The notes below the pieces were generated by a model. That model was not told the DNA's origin. It did no database searches and saw only the letters and a list, made by a program, of their open reading frames with translations. Shown one piece after another: positions 31,221-43,205 of a stretch of 64,000 bases of DNA (its first letter is position 1; each line of letters opens with the position of its first letter). Position numbers and translations under genes: made by a program. This stretch comes from Notamacropus eugenii (Eukaryota > Chordata > Mammalia > Diprotodontia > Macropodidae). The stretch lies in the NCBI RefSeq assembly GCF_028372415.1, contig NC_092872.1, positions 393,350,853 to 393,414,852 on the forward strand, read 5' to 3'.

Positions 31221-32514
31221 ATTTAGACCCCTGAATTCTAAATCTCTTAACGATTCTGAATTTATTTTATGTATCAATGCTCCTTCAAATCTTGGAGAAA
31301 TTGCTTAGTTTTGGACAATATCTTTTTATCCCTCTAGCCAATAGAAATTACTAGTCAGGACGCTCTGGTAGTCTGTTGCTTGTTTTACACATGCCAGATT
31401 ACTAAAATGCACAATATGCTTCATAACCAATATGGGGAATAAATGTGTAATCAAAAATCTGTATGAAATAGTGATGGAAAATTCCATTTAAATCATTAAT
31501 GATATTTCTCTAACGGTACATTTCCATTTTACAACTCAAATTGTGTTGGAGTTTCCCTTTGACCGTTGTGAAATATTTAAGGATGGTTCCAACTCAGCTG
31601 TAGCAGCACGTACTTTTATGAGGTCTGCCATCCAAGACTTTTGGTGATCTTATAGAAATCAAGAGTGATCTTATATACTAGAGTGGTTTTTTGGTCACTG
31701 TGGATGTAATCTTGCAACTTTTTCTTTTTTTAAGGGAAATGTCAGAGGTGGAGGGAAGAACTGGATCATGAAAATTCCTATGTAACATTTTTATACAAAA
31801 TTCATATCATCAGCCAAATCTGTATTAATTCTAATTAGAAAGATAATGTTCAATTAAATAAAGGTGCTCCTGGGGGGAAATGTGACAAATAGGATTTGTA
31901 TTTATTCCTTTTATTTTACTAAAATACTGCCACCCAATAACAAGAATACTGGTGTCACAGTCTTTTGTAGTTAGAGGAGAGCATTCCCTTCAGTTTCAGC
32001 TTCCCACAATCCTCCAAGCTCCTTGGGGAGCAATGTCAATTACACCATCATTGATGCAAATTGCATTTTAAAGAATTTTTACAGCAAGCATAGAATGCTA
32101 ATGCTGATCAGAGATGCCAATGTGCATTATCCAGCTGTCCCCAAAGTCCTTAACCCATCGCATTCACTTGGATCTAATCCTCTAATATAGGGGGACAGAC
32201 CACTGGACGTCTCTCTGCCTTTGTCACTCAAACTCACCCATTGAAAACAATCCATTTTCCAAAGTCAGACAGTGTGGAATTCAGGTTTGGCAGAAAAAAG
32301 ATAAACTCTTGTAGAGAGAGCATGATAATGAGAAGCCTGCTGGCTTTCTTGCTTGATAGGTTATTCTTATTAAGATAAAATGTGTTCTAAGAGCTACACA
32401 GAAACCCAGAAATCAGCTAGTTCATAAAAAGTTATGAGGATAAAAGATACTCCACACTGTAGCATTTTGGAAGTAGACAACAAACATGCCAAACATGAAC
32501 TTAATAGAAAAGGC
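31221..32514. other. Unassigned, apparently unique 1.3-kb stretch
   Basis: I recognise no repeat here. It is less A-rich than the flanks and holds no credible ORF. An octamer-type near-palindrome, 'atgcaaattgcat', lies at about 32054-32066. This is a candidate place for conserved non-coding sequence, unproven. Confidence 0.45.
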
Positions 32515-32680
32515 ACTATGAGCTAAATTTCCTAAGCCACTGTTTCCTCATCTGTAAAATGGGGATAGTAGCAACACTTGCATAAAAAATTTATTGATAG
32601 ACTAAATGAGACAATATATGCAAAGTGCTTTGTAAAGCTTCAAAGCACCGTGTGCCAGCTGTTGTTATTATTGTTTGTTG
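32515..32680 (+). repeat. MIR-type SINE
   Basis: 'actgtttcctcatctgtaaaat', 'ggggatagtagcaacactt' and 'tatgcaaagtgctttgtaaagc' are the 3' half of a marsupial MIR. Confidence 0.85.
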
Positions 32681-33044
32681 TCATTGTAATTGCTATTTTC
32701 TGGGTTACAATCATAGTGGAGCCTTCTGTAGTAGAACTCACTATAAATATATTCAATATCACATAAATTTAAACATAGAGAAGTTTAAATCATTTCATTC
32801 AAAATATATCTACCCAAAATAAGCACACCATTAAAAAACAGGCATTTAACTAAGCAGTGGATATTTATTGATAGTCCAGTATTCTAACACTAAAACTTAC
32901 TCCCTAGCAAGTTACTTCACCAGTCTAGACATGAGATCAACTAAAAGTCACACCCTCTTGGGGTGAGAAATCACACTCTTCTGGGTGAGAATTCTTCTAA
33001 TTCTTCACAGCAATACATAGGATATCTGCCTGGTAGTCCAAACA
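32681..33044. other. Unassigned stretch
   Basis: AT-rich sequence with no family recognised and no credible ORF. Confidence 0.5.
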
Positions 33045-33355
33045 AACTGGAGATCTCTCTCCTCTCCGTGCCTTTGCAGTGGCTTTCCTTCATGCCTAGA
33101 ATGGTCTGCTTCTCGCCTCCTCCTCTTAGACTCCCTGGTTTCCTTTAAGATTCAATTCAGAGTTGGTTACTTTTTGGTCTTATGTATACTTTGACATACA
33201 CATGTTGTCTTTCTTGATAAACACGCAAGATCCTTAAGAATAAAAAAGATTTCATTTTTGTCTTTGTATCCTCATTGCTAAAGTACAGTGCCTCAGATCA
33301 GGCCTCAGTTTCCTCATTCACAAAATGAGTACATTGGACCAGATCAGAGGCTCCC
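33045..33355 (+). repeat. L2 3' end followed by a MIR fragment
   Basis: L2 runs to about 33290 ('gtgcctttgcagtggctttcc', 'cttaagaataaaaaagatttc', 'tttgtatcctcattgctaaag'). Then 33295-33355 is a forward MIR piece ('ggcctcagtttcctcattcac'). Confidence 0.7.
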
Positions 33356-33964
33356 AGACTTATTTGACCTACCACCCCATTTTTTAAGAAAAAAATTACT
33401 CAGCAACCTTCTGGAAAGGTATTTTCTCTAACCTTTAACAGTTTTTTTAATTTGTCATTTCAAAAAATATAAAATATTTTAAAGTCTCCTTTTAAATTTA
33501 ATAATTTACTATAAATGTATATTTTTTGCATTGAGATCTTGATGAAACAATATTGCATCATATAAACATATAATATTGTACTGTAAACATGTAATTACAC
33601 ACATATATTCCTGCTGATGCATGCTGGACTTCCCAACAATGCATGACATGCTTGCCTACCAACACTAGCTTGATAAGACCTGTCCACAGACTTGATCACT
33701 GATCAGTTATAACTTTCATTTTGTGTATTTATTTATTTATTATTATTATAATCACTACAACTTTAGCTATTATACAAAAAATGAAACATGAATGGTTTTT
33801 CAAAGTTTTCTTATCTTCCCTTCTTTCCTTATGTTTGCACAACACCCTTTATTTTTATTCAACACCCCTCCAATTGCACCCAAGGCTACTATTGCTCCCT
33901 CCCCAGAACATTCCAGTGCTCTCCCAAGGCATAGGACTAGATGATCTTTAACATTTTCCAACTC
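33356..33964. other. Unassigned, includes probable ancient repeat
   Basis: The start ('cagacttatttgacctaccacccc' and the AAAAATTACT stretch) resembles a repeat I have seen in marsupial DNA but cannot name. The end ('ggactagatgatctttaac') resembles a SINE or CR1 tail. No coding signal. Confidence 0.35.
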
Positions 33965-34400
33965 AAAATTCTATTATCTTATTGATAAGACCCTGAACTA
34001 TATAGAAAGATGTTCCTGCCTTCAAATATTTTACAATCTAGTTGGGAGAGATAAGACATAAAGCAACAAACAACAATTCACACATAGACCTTTAAGGTTT
34101 ATAAAACATATTAAATAGAAAATGAATGTCATGGACAATAGTGGTTCTAGGCATGTAGAAAGGGAAACAATAGATTATCCTAGGAAGGGTTGGTCAGAGA
34201 AGGCTTCAAAGAGGAGGTGAGATAGGAACTAAGTCTTGAAGGATGAGTAAAATTTGGAGACAGAGAAATGAGGAGCCTTTTCTAGGAAGGAAATAGCATG
34301 AGCCATTTTGGGGCTAGTGATGGTCATTATAAATTTGAAGAGGAGGAGAAGACTGTGAAAAATCTGACTGATTCATATGAGGGAGTAGACAGTGAGAAGG
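33965..34400 (-). repeat. L2 fragment
   Basis: Inverse L2: 'tacaatctagttgggagag', 'gaaggcttcaaagaggaggtga', 'gaactaagtcttgaaggatg' and 'ggggctagtgatgg', in the expected order. Confidence 0.75.
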
Positions 34401-34434
34401 TTGAAAAGATTGTTCCATCAGGTTTTGAAGTACC

Positions 34435-34710
34435 CAAATAATGGCGTTTACATTTATATGGTGCTTATTGTATGCCAGGTACTATACTAAGGGCTTTGCA
34501 ATTGTTATCTCATTGAATTCTCACAACAAGTCTGCGAAGTAGGGGCTATTATAATTCCATTTTACAGAAGGGGAAATGGAGATAGCCAAACGTTAAGTAA
34601 GTTAGACAAAGTCACAAGCTACAGAGTATCTGAGGCAGAATTTGAATTTAAGTCTTCCTGACACCAGGCCAGACACTTGAGTTCATCCACTGAGCCACCT
34701 AATTGTCTAC
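34435..34710 (-). repeat. MIR-type SINE, near full length
   Basis: 'ttatctcattgaattctcacaac', 'ccattttacagaaggggaaatgg', 'atctgaggcagaatttgaa' and the head 'ccactgagccacctaattg' are all present in inverse order. Confidence 0.85.
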
Positions 34711-34794
34711 AGATAAAGAGTTTGACCTTTAATGGGATTCACTGAAGGGTTAAAGCCACAGAGAATGATCAGAGGAAAGCAAAAAAATTGGGAA

Positions 34795-34945
34795 TATCAA
34801 TATAATTCAGCTAAACTGATATTTATTAAGCATTTATTCTATGTAGAACACTATACACTAAGAAGATACAAGAATATATAAAATTGTTCCCTGCCCTCCC
34901 AGAGCTTCCTTTCGGGTTGATGAATTGGAAAGGGGAGATATCAGT
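34795..34945 (-). repeat. L2 3' end fragment
   Basis: 'actgatatttattaagcatt', 'gaacactatacactaagaag' and 'tgttccctgccctcccagagc' are the inverse L2 terminus. Confidence 0.7.
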
Positions 34946-35649
34946 TAGAAAGGCACTGCAATACTTCTCTATAGGAAGGAGTAAATTCCTTTATTTCATT
35001 TCCATACACATCATAAGCCCAGTCAATTCTGTTCTTTAGAGAAAGTGATTGTTTTTCACTGATATTTATTTGAAGCATTGAAGGTCATAGCATGGAATAC
35101 TGGGAATACATTTTCTAAAGAGAACAGCTTGTATCTTCCTTCTTAGAGGAGGGAGGAGGTCTTTCAAGATATTTGGCTTAGTATTATTTTTTTTCTGAGT
35201 CCATGGAACATCCTCAAGGGACAAAGTCAATTTGAGGTCTGTATACTGCAGAGGCACTCAGTCCACACTGAATGCAGATCAGCCTATTTGTTCTCCTTTT
35301 GTGTAAATGTGTATCTGCTGAAGAAAATTAAGGAAAGTTCTTTCTCTGCACTTAAGAGATTGGTAATGTATTCTGGGAGCTTGGGTTTTAGCCACCGAGC
35401 ACAACTCAAACTCATTTTGAAGGTACCACAAACACGGTTTCACTCAGGAAAGCATTTTACTGCAACTTCTTGACCCCCAAGACCCTAACTATCCTCCCAA
35501 AATTCTGCCTTATGGTTTACAAATAGTAGCATTTAAATATACTCATGCTAACTTCAAAACTTGAGTCTTTTTGGCCAACAGGAACCCATGACTAATGAAT
35601 CATTGTTTAATAATTTATTGGGTTTTTTTTTTTTTAGAATTTATTATAA
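34946..35649. other. Unassigned stretch
   Basis: No repeat family and no credible gene. Two short frames (35066-35257 minus, 35288-35473 plus) show no known domain. Confidence 0.5.
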
Positions 35650-35790
35650 GCTTAAAATAGTTAGTATAGCCATGGTTAGAGGTCTAGCTTTGGAGTTAAA
35701 AAGACTCAGTTCAAAGTCAGCCTCTGATACACATTAGCTTTGGAACCATAGGTAACTCACTTGGCCTCCCAGTGCAGGAAGGTAACTAAT
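35650..35790 (+). repeat. MIR-type SINE, 5' part
   Basis: 'agctttggagttaaaaagactcagttcaaa' and 'ctctgatacacattagctttgg' match the tRNA-derived half of MIR in forward order. Confidence 0.65.
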
Positions 35791-36782
35791 TAATAATAAA
35801 TATCAGATGGTTACCCATCAATGCATCAATGGAGGGAGTTTCCTGTCAGAGGATAAACATATAACATAAAGCATTAAATCTAAACATCATGCAAATACCT
35901 TAGCATTTTCAAAAGAAAAAAATTAACAAGCAAGCAAAAAGTGCTTTTGTTTCATGTCCCTTTCCTGGTTTGTCTGAAGTTCTATTACCTTGGCCATTAT
36001 TTTCTCTTTCTTTTTATATGATTGTAGTCAGTATGTGAACATTCTGACATTCTTGCTTCACATCATCTCAAATATATTTCTTTGGGTAGATTTTTTCATA
36101 TTGTCTCAGATTCCTCATATTTATCATTTTATAGTACCATAATATCCCATATTTAATTAATTTGTTATGAGAGCTGTAGTTTGTAGTGTTTGGCTGTGAA
36201 AGGATGTGGGTGGAATTTTGAAGTGTTCAAGATATCTGTAATTTGCTCAGAGATACATTCACACTGAGCACATAAAAGAACAATAAGCATTCCCTTCATA
36301 GCATTGTAGCATCCCTAGCAACTCTATGCATACCTTCCTAGCAAACTCAAATTAACTCAAATATTCTTTTCAGAGTACAGTTATTTTTATGCAGAATTTT
36401 TTTCCTGGACAATAAAGAACATATTCCATGGATCAAGCTTTAACCTAACCATCTATACTATGATTTAGTCATGCCAGAATCCTAAATATTCATGAAATTC
36501 CAGGTAGAATGCTTTCAAAAATCACATGAAGTGAATGTGATTCTTTTTAATTGTCCCATGTTTCCTCAAAGACACATGGCAGAGCTCATCCAGATTTTAA
36601 CAGTTCCAAAATGTGCAGTCTCAATGGATGGCTATTACGCTATTACACTGCCATCAGCCCAGGGATAGCCTAGGTGAGGGTCAAGTCTCACAACTTCCTA
36701 CAGAGAAGGAGGAATAATAAACCACAGCAGTGAATGAGCTGAAATGGCTCAGAGCAAAGTAGAAAATGTTAAATTTGCAAAC
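35791..36782. other. Unassigned, apparently unique 1-kb stretch
   Basis: No family recognised and no credible ORF. Part of 35940-36170 (T-rich, 'ttagtatgtgaacattctgac') could be an inverse L1 3'UTR scrap, but the match is too weak. Confidence 0.4.
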
Positions 36783-36975
36783 ACATAGAATTTTAGAGCT
36801 GGAAGTTAACTTAAAAGCATCTAGTCCAAATTTCTCACTCTACTAGAAAGGGAAGTAAGGCACAAAGAGAAAATGATCTGGTCAAAGCCACTAAACTAGC
36901 TGACTATTAGCACACCAGATTAAGATCCAGGTCTTCTGACTTCTACACCAGTGTTCTTTCCACTCCATCACAGCA
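36783..36975 (-). repeat. MIR-type SINE
   Basis: 'gaattttagagctggaagtt', 'catctagtccaaatttctcac' and the head region 'ttctttccactccatcac' in inverse. Confidence 0.8.
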
Positions 36976-37189
36976 TTTGCTATATATTTTGAATATTTCA
37001 ACTAAAATGTACAGTCCAAAGGTCACCTGGAATAGGAAAAAGGGCAATGGACTGAAAAATCAAGATTTCTGACTAACTATATAAATAAAAAATATTGGGG
37101 GGGGGGAGTTCCTTAATTTTCAATAAGTTATTCTTAGCTATCTGTTTCCATAGCACAACTTTAACTCTAACACTTTTACAATATCATGT

Positions 37190-39115
37190 ACACAGTAGGC
37201 TGCTTCCTAGAAATTTGCTTGAAATAGTACCAAAAACTAGTAGTTTGCCCTTGTCATACATACACATATCCAGTTCAGCTCCTCTTCTTCCATCTCACAC
37301 CACCCAGATGTGTTCTCCAACTATCTCCTTCATCCTTATGGGACGTGGAGAGCTGGCTCTCCTCCCTGACAAGCAAACTCCTCTATGTGCTCTAGTGATC
37401 CCTTTAAAGTCTCTTTTCTCTGACAGATTGAGTCCTCTAGCTTCCTTTCTCTTTCAGTAATCTTCAGTTGCTCACAGTCTCCGATCAGAGTAGAGCTGCT
37501 TCCCTACTGCCTACAAATGTGCCCATTTCTCCCCATCTCAAAAATTCTCACTTGATCCATTCATCCCCTCTAGCTATCATCTCCTTTCTTTTGTGGTTTA
37601 ACTCCTTCAGGAGAATTTGGTGATCAGTATCTCCACTTCCTTTCCTCTCCCTCTCTTAATTCTTTGCAGTCTGGCTTCCAACCTCATGATTTAATTAAGA
37701 CCACTCTCCGTAATATTATTAATGATCTCTTAATTGCCAAATTGAATGACCTTTTCTGAATCCTCTTCCTTTCTGACCTCTCTACAGCCTTTGGCATTGT
37801 TGATCACCCTGTCCTCCTTGACATTCCCTTCACTCTAGCCTTTTATGATTCCATTTTCTCCTATTTCTCCTCTTCCCTGTCTCCCTGCTCTTTCTCTGTC
37901 TCCTCTTCTGGATCTTCATCAAGGTCACAACCCCTAACCTATGAATATTTACCCAAGGCTCTGTCTTGGGCCCTCTTCTTTTTTCCATCTATATAATTTC
38001 ACTCAGAGATCTCAGCAGTCTTCATGGTTTACTATGCAAATTACTTTCAGATCTATTTGTTCATCTTTTACCTCTCTACCTATCACTAATCTCTCATCTC
38101 TAATAATTTTCGTATCAGATATTTCAAACTGCATGTCCTATAGATATCTTAATCTCAACATGTCAAATACAAACCCATTATCATTCCCCCAAAACCTTCC
38201 CCTATTCTTAACTTTCCTGTTACAATCAAGGGTGCTATCATCTTCACAGTTAGGCAGGCTCACAATCTAGCTTTCATTCTCAACTCTATACTGTATATAC
38301 TATATACAATCAGTTGCTAAGTCCTGTTATTACTATAGTCATAATATCTCTCACATACACCCCCTTCTCTCCTCTGACATTGTCACCACCCTGGTGCAAA
38401 TCTTCATCATGTCATGACTAGATTATCGCAATAACATTTCTAGTTGATCTTCCTGCCTTGATTTTCTCCCAAGTTTATAACATACTCTACTCAGCTATTA
38501 AATTGATCTTCCTTAAACTTAGGTCTGACCATATCATCACCAGCAGCAGCAACTTCTTATGAACTATAGTAGCTCCCCATTACTTATAAGTACCAAATAT
38601 AAAAATCTTATGTTTGGCTTTTAAAGCGCTTCATAATCTGACCCCTTACTACCTTTCTAGTCTTCTCATATTTTACTCCTCTCCACATACCGTGTAATCC
38701 ATTGTCGCTGGTTTCTTTGCATTTCTTACTCATAATACTCCATCCCCAAAATGAGCATTTTCACTGGAATGATTTCCCTACTCATGTATACCTCCTAGCT
38801 CGACTGATTTCCTTCAAGCCCCAGTTAAATTCCAATGTTCTGCAAGGAATCTTTTCCAGTCCTTAATTTTAGTATCTTCCTTCTAAGATTACCCCCAATT
38901 AATCCTTTATATATTGTTTCTAAATAGTTTTTTTCCTATTATTTCCACCATTAGATTCTGAGCACATGGAGAAAAGCTACAATTTTTTGCCTTTTTTTGT
39001 GTCCTCAGCTCTTAGGCACAATGGCCTCAGACACTTACTTAGGCACAATGTCTGGCACATAGTAGGCACTTAATAAATTCTAGTTAATTGATTGACTGAA
39101 TGAATTGACTAATGA
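37190..39115 (+). mobile_element. L2 copy of about 1.9 kb with RT and 3' tail
   Basis: This is the longest L2 in forward orientation. The upstream RT region ('caaatgtgcccatttctcccc', 'aatgatctcttaattgccaa') precedes the DLSTAFGIVDH-like YDLS/AFDTVDH motif (37780-37805) and the TQGSVLGPLLFSIYI motif (37951-37995). Next come the LxHLNLN-type block at 38130-38160, the C-terminal region, and the 3'UTR with 'gcacatagtaggcacttaata' and an 'attgattgactgaatgaa' tail. The frames are interrupted repeatedly, so it is dead. L2 is among the oldest mammalian LINEs. Confidence 0.88.
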
Positions 39116-40245
39116 ATTGACTAATTAGATATTTGGAGACTTTGGGCTCTATATAGTGGATGTTCTAAGTGCACTATCTGTACCTGATCTATATTCCTTT
39201 TGCATTTCTGGCCATTAAACATGTGAAATGATTGCACCCCTTCTCTGGATAACCCATTCATGAGTAATCTTCCTCCCAACCTCCTTCTTTAAACCTAAAA
39301 TGTAATATTCATGGAACTCTTTTACCTGCGTTTTACTAAAAGTCATTTCAGGGCAACAGAAGGAAAATACAAATATTTCACAATCAAATGGAAAGCATAA
39401 GGAAACTCAGGTCTATGGAAAACATGGCAGTCAAAAGAAGTAGTCAAGGACTATCTTTATGAAGTTTCACATCTAAAGAATACAATGGGTTATGCTGCAT
39501 GTTTCGTCTTCCCTCCTGTTATTTTAATACTAATGAAATCAAAGCAATTGTCAAAGAGAGCCTTGCCATGTAAAGAGTATGGGGCAGGCACAAAAACAGC
39601 CACGTAATATAGTTGGTGTGGAATATGATAGGGCAATAACAATATCTTTGCCTTCCTGATTTAAGGGGGAGGTGAGGGAGCAGAAGAATTTTACAAACTG
39701 ATTTATATGATTATACACATATGCACACATGCATACACGTATACACAGCATTGTTAGAGACAGTTCTCTTTCTCACAAAGCTGTTTTCATACTGAAGGCC
39801 CTATGAAAACCAACTGATAGGAGGACCCTTCCCTATATCCACTTCTCAAAGCATAGGATCTAGGTAATAGTTTGATTTTGTAAACCCTAGGGACATCTCT
39901 AAAAGTCACTGTAAGGAGCAAAATGTCAAAATCTATTTTTCTTTCTCTCTTAAATGACTTTCTCCTAGATAGGTCTGGCCCCACTGGGACTCTATGACAT
40001 AGTGATGCTTAGCTGCACGAATTTATTTCACAGGACATCCACTACCTTCTCTATGCTAAGAGCAAGAAACAGACTTGAAACCAACTCACACAGAGAAGGC
40101 CAAATTATAAAAGGCAGCTGAGGCTGCAGCAGATAGCTGCAAGGTAACAGCAAGGTCAAAGGAAGGAAAGGGTGAGCAGGGTGGGATTCAGTCACTGGCC
40201 CTGAGGGTACTAATTCAGGTAAAACTACAAAGGGTTGACATTTGC
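39116..40245. other. Unassigned 1.1-kb stretch
   Basis: No repeat family recognised. Small minus frames at 39551-39751 and 39787-39984 are not recognisable proteins. Confidence 0.5.
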
Positions 40246-40247
40246 TT

Positions 40248-40330
40248 TATGTATGAATCAACTAAGAAGCATTTATTAAGTACCTATTCTATAGTAGGCA
40301 CTGTGCAAGGTAATGGAAGGAAAAGGAAGG
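40248..40330 (-). repeat. L2 3' end fragment
   Basis: 'gaagcatttattaagtacct', 'agtaggcactgtgcaagg': inverse L2 terminus. Confidence 0.75.
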
Positions 40331-40334
40331 AAAC

Positions 40335-40710
40335 AAGAATTGAAGCACCTGCTATGTGCTAGACATTGTGCTAATTCTTTACGAATGTGATCTCATTTAA
40401 TCCTCACAACCCTGTGAGATAGGTACTATTATTCTCATTTTATAGAAAAGGAAACTGAGGTGGACTGGGAGGGGATTACAGGATTTGCCCAGGGTGCTAG
40501 TAAGTGTCTGAGGCCAGATATGAATTCCGGTCTTCTTGATACCAGACTTGGCACTCTATTCACAGAACTACCTAGCTGAGGAAACTGGTGCTCAGAGGCA
40601 GGTATTAAGCGACTTCCTCCATGGTCACATAACTAATAAAAGTTTGAAGAAGGATTTGAACCTAGGGTTGCCTGAATCCAGATTGAGCACTCTATCACAA
40701 CATAGTGCCT
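40335..40710 (-). repeat. Two MIR copies in a row
   Basis: The first (40335-40570) is nearly complete: 'tgatctcatttaatcctcacaac', 'gaaaaggaaactgagg', and an end at 'agaactacctagctg'. The second (40577-40710) repeats 'gaggaaactggtgctcagagg' through 'gattgagcactctatcac', both inverse. Confidence 0.8.
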
Positions 40711-41589
40711 TTCAGAAACATTCAAAATGTTTCCATTTAGGCCACAGATATTTTTATATAAAGATAGCAGAAGCAAGTCAGCTGATTAAATTAAACTCAT
40801 CCCAAAACAGCTTCTTTAGGAGATAAGTCTTTAAATAAAATAGACAGGACATTAATAGGATTCTAAGGCAGACCATATTAAGACTAGGATGTGAAGTTTC
40901 TGAATGTGTAGGCCTTATAATTGCTTTTCATTACTGACATAGCCCCAGAATCTGTGACTTGCAGGAGGCATCTGAGTCAGGCCACACTGGAAGTAGAGAA
41001 CAAGTTCCAGGTGCTACTGTCAGCAATGTCAGGAGTAACCTTTTCAAGTTCATTCTGGATCAGGGCTCACCACCCCAGTGAAATTTTTTTGCTTTCAAAA
41101 TTAGTTAGATCATCCTCTTTTTAACTGGATAGTTCTACGGGGCTTTCTTGTTGATTTCAGTCTTCTGAGTAAACTTTGGGGCTCAGTATCAGCAGTAGAC
41201 TGACTTTCAATTTATTGAATTTTGTTTTCTTTATGCCACTTGAGCAAATTCAGATTTCCTCATATTAAAAAAAAATGATAATCTGAAGAGTCTGACAGGG
41301 AGCAGATACTTTAATTCAAAAACCAAGCCACTGTATGGGATGGGATGGGATAAGGGGAATTGAGGGAGACAGCATTCTAGGACCTCCTTACAGCAGCCTT
41401 GGTTTCTCTTAAGACTGAGAAATGAAGGACAAAGTTAATGTACTATGTGATATAAGCCAAGGTGAGATTTTTATGTAATTAATGGACACTTCCTTTTCTG
41501 CAAACTGAGAAAACCACAAAGATAAACTATAGTTAATTTATACAGAGTATTTTTTAAAAATCTTAGTGTAGTTTTAAGCTTTGAGACTT
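40711..41589. other. Unassigned stretch
   Basis: No family recognised. A short (GGGAT)n run lies at about 41337-41352. No credible ORF. Confidence 0.5.
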
Positions 41590-41704
41590 TGGTACACACT
41601 GTATTTATTGACAACTACATGTAAATTCCTTTGGGGAATATAATAAGGTATAAAATTCAATCTCTTGTCTTTAAGGAGCCTCCAGTCTATTAGAGGAGGT
41701 AGAA
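41590..41704 (-). repeat. L2 fragment
   Basis: 'actgtatttattgacaactac' and 'ctttaaggagcctccagtcta' are a degenerate inverse L2 end, abutting a forward L2. Confidence 0.5.
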
Positions 41705-42490
41705 AAACAAAAGTCTAGGGTGCCACCATCCTTGCAGTCACCTAGGCTTACAACCTCAGTGTCATTCTCAACTTTTCTCTTGCATTCATTTCACATAAAT
41801 AATTTTTTTGCCACATCCCATTGAATCTATCTTCACAACATGTCTCTAATAACATTCCTTTATCTCCTCTTACACAACCACCACCAATGGTGCATCACCT
41901 CATGTTTTGATCTTCTGATTGATCTTCCTGATTGAAGTCTCCCTCTTTCTTCCAATGAAACATCAAATCACACTTCCTACAGCACAGAGATTATACAATA
42001 TTTTCTACGACCTCATTCAATAAACTCCAGTAGCTCCCTATTACATCCAGTACTAAATGTATTTTTTTGGCATTTCAAAGACATTCACAACTTTGTCCCT
42101 TCCTAAATTTCCAGCCTTACATTTTTCTATACTCCACATACTTTACAATCTAGCCACTACTTACTATCTTTTTGCTGTCTCTTGCTGTCCCCCATGCCAG
42201 GAATGCTCTTCCCCCTTTACCTCTGACTTTTGGCTTTCTTTAGGACTCAATTCAAATCCTACCTCAACAAAAAGCCTTCCCCAGCTCCCCAAGTCTTAGA
42301 ACCTTCCTTTTGAGATTACCTTCCATGAGATACCTTATGTATATATTTGTTTGCATGTTATATCCCCCATAAGAATGTGATCTCCTTGGGGGTAGAAACC
42401 TTGTTTTTGTCTCTTTTTTGTATTCCCAGTGCATAGTACAATCTCTGACACATAGTGGGTACATCATAAATGCTTGTTGACTGAATTAAT
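41705..42490 (+). mobile_element. L2 3' region, about 0.8 kb
   Basis: It runs from ORF2 ('gtgccaccatccttgcagtcacc') through 'caataaactccagtagctccc' and 'ccccatgccaggaatgctctt' to the 3' end ('tccttgggggtagaaacc', 'taaatgcttgttgactgaa'). The order is complete and collinear. Confidence 0.85.
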
Positions 42491-42679
42491 GACTTCTTGA
42501 TCTTGGGGAAGTTGTATATTGGTAGGAATATACAATATGCACTCAGTTAATGAATACCAGGTCATTTAAGTAAGGAGTAAGAACTAACAATATGATAGGA
42601 AGAAGTGGGTGGAAAAAGTTCTAGGGAAAGATCTGGTTTTGAACTGAGTATTAGAGAAAGGTAAGAATGTGCTTGCATC

Positions 42680-42815
42680 AGAGAAGGTGGTTTAAAATCC
42701 CACCCCTGATGTTCATTATCTATGAGAATTAGTCACTTGAGCTCCCTGGGCTGCAGTTTCCTTGTCTACAAAATGAGGATTTGGTCTAGATGGTCTTTGA
42801 AGTTCTCTCCAGCTC
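42680..42815 (+). repeat. MIR-type SINE
   Basis: 'ctgcagtttccttgtctac', 'aaaatgaggatttggtctag' and 'atggtctttgaagttctctcc' form the MIR 3' half. Confidence 0.75.
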
Positions 42816-42824
42816 TCCCTCTAC

Positions 42825-43205
42825 TAGATGGGCTTTTGCCTAGTCTGGCTGTAGCCTGGCCTCCATGTCACTTCCTGTCCTATTTCCCACTATACCTTTT
42901 CAACTCAAGCTATCATCTCTGTTTCTTCTACCAGATAACTTAGACACTGCCCCTGCATCCCTAATGTCTGGAAGATGGGCATTACTTGCCTTGCTTTTTA
43001 GGCCCAGACTTCCATATCACTTGTTTGGCATCATATTGCCTCACCCATACTCAACCCTCTTTCCAGGTCCCCTACATACGTGCTCTTTCCCCCATTAGAA
43101 TATAAGTTTCTGGGCAGAGCCTGTCTTGCTTGAATGTACTTGTATTTCCAGTGCTTAGAAAAATGCCTGGCACATACTAAACACTTACTAAGTGATCTAT
43201 CTACC
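42825..43205 (+). repeat. L2 3' end
   Basis: 'cattagaatataagtttctgggc', 'cagtgcttagaaaaatgcctgg' and 'cacatactaaacacttac' are the terminus; the upstream 250 bases are weaker. Confidence 0.7.

Noticed and set aside
37095-38270. Host genes at the 109- and 121-codon frames
   Set aside because: Both fall in L2 sequence. The motif order and the 3' tail identify a LINE, and the frames are short pieces of it.
40335-40710. A new tandem repeat family
   Set aside because: Both units match MIR in the same orientation; two separate MIR insertions are the simpler reading.
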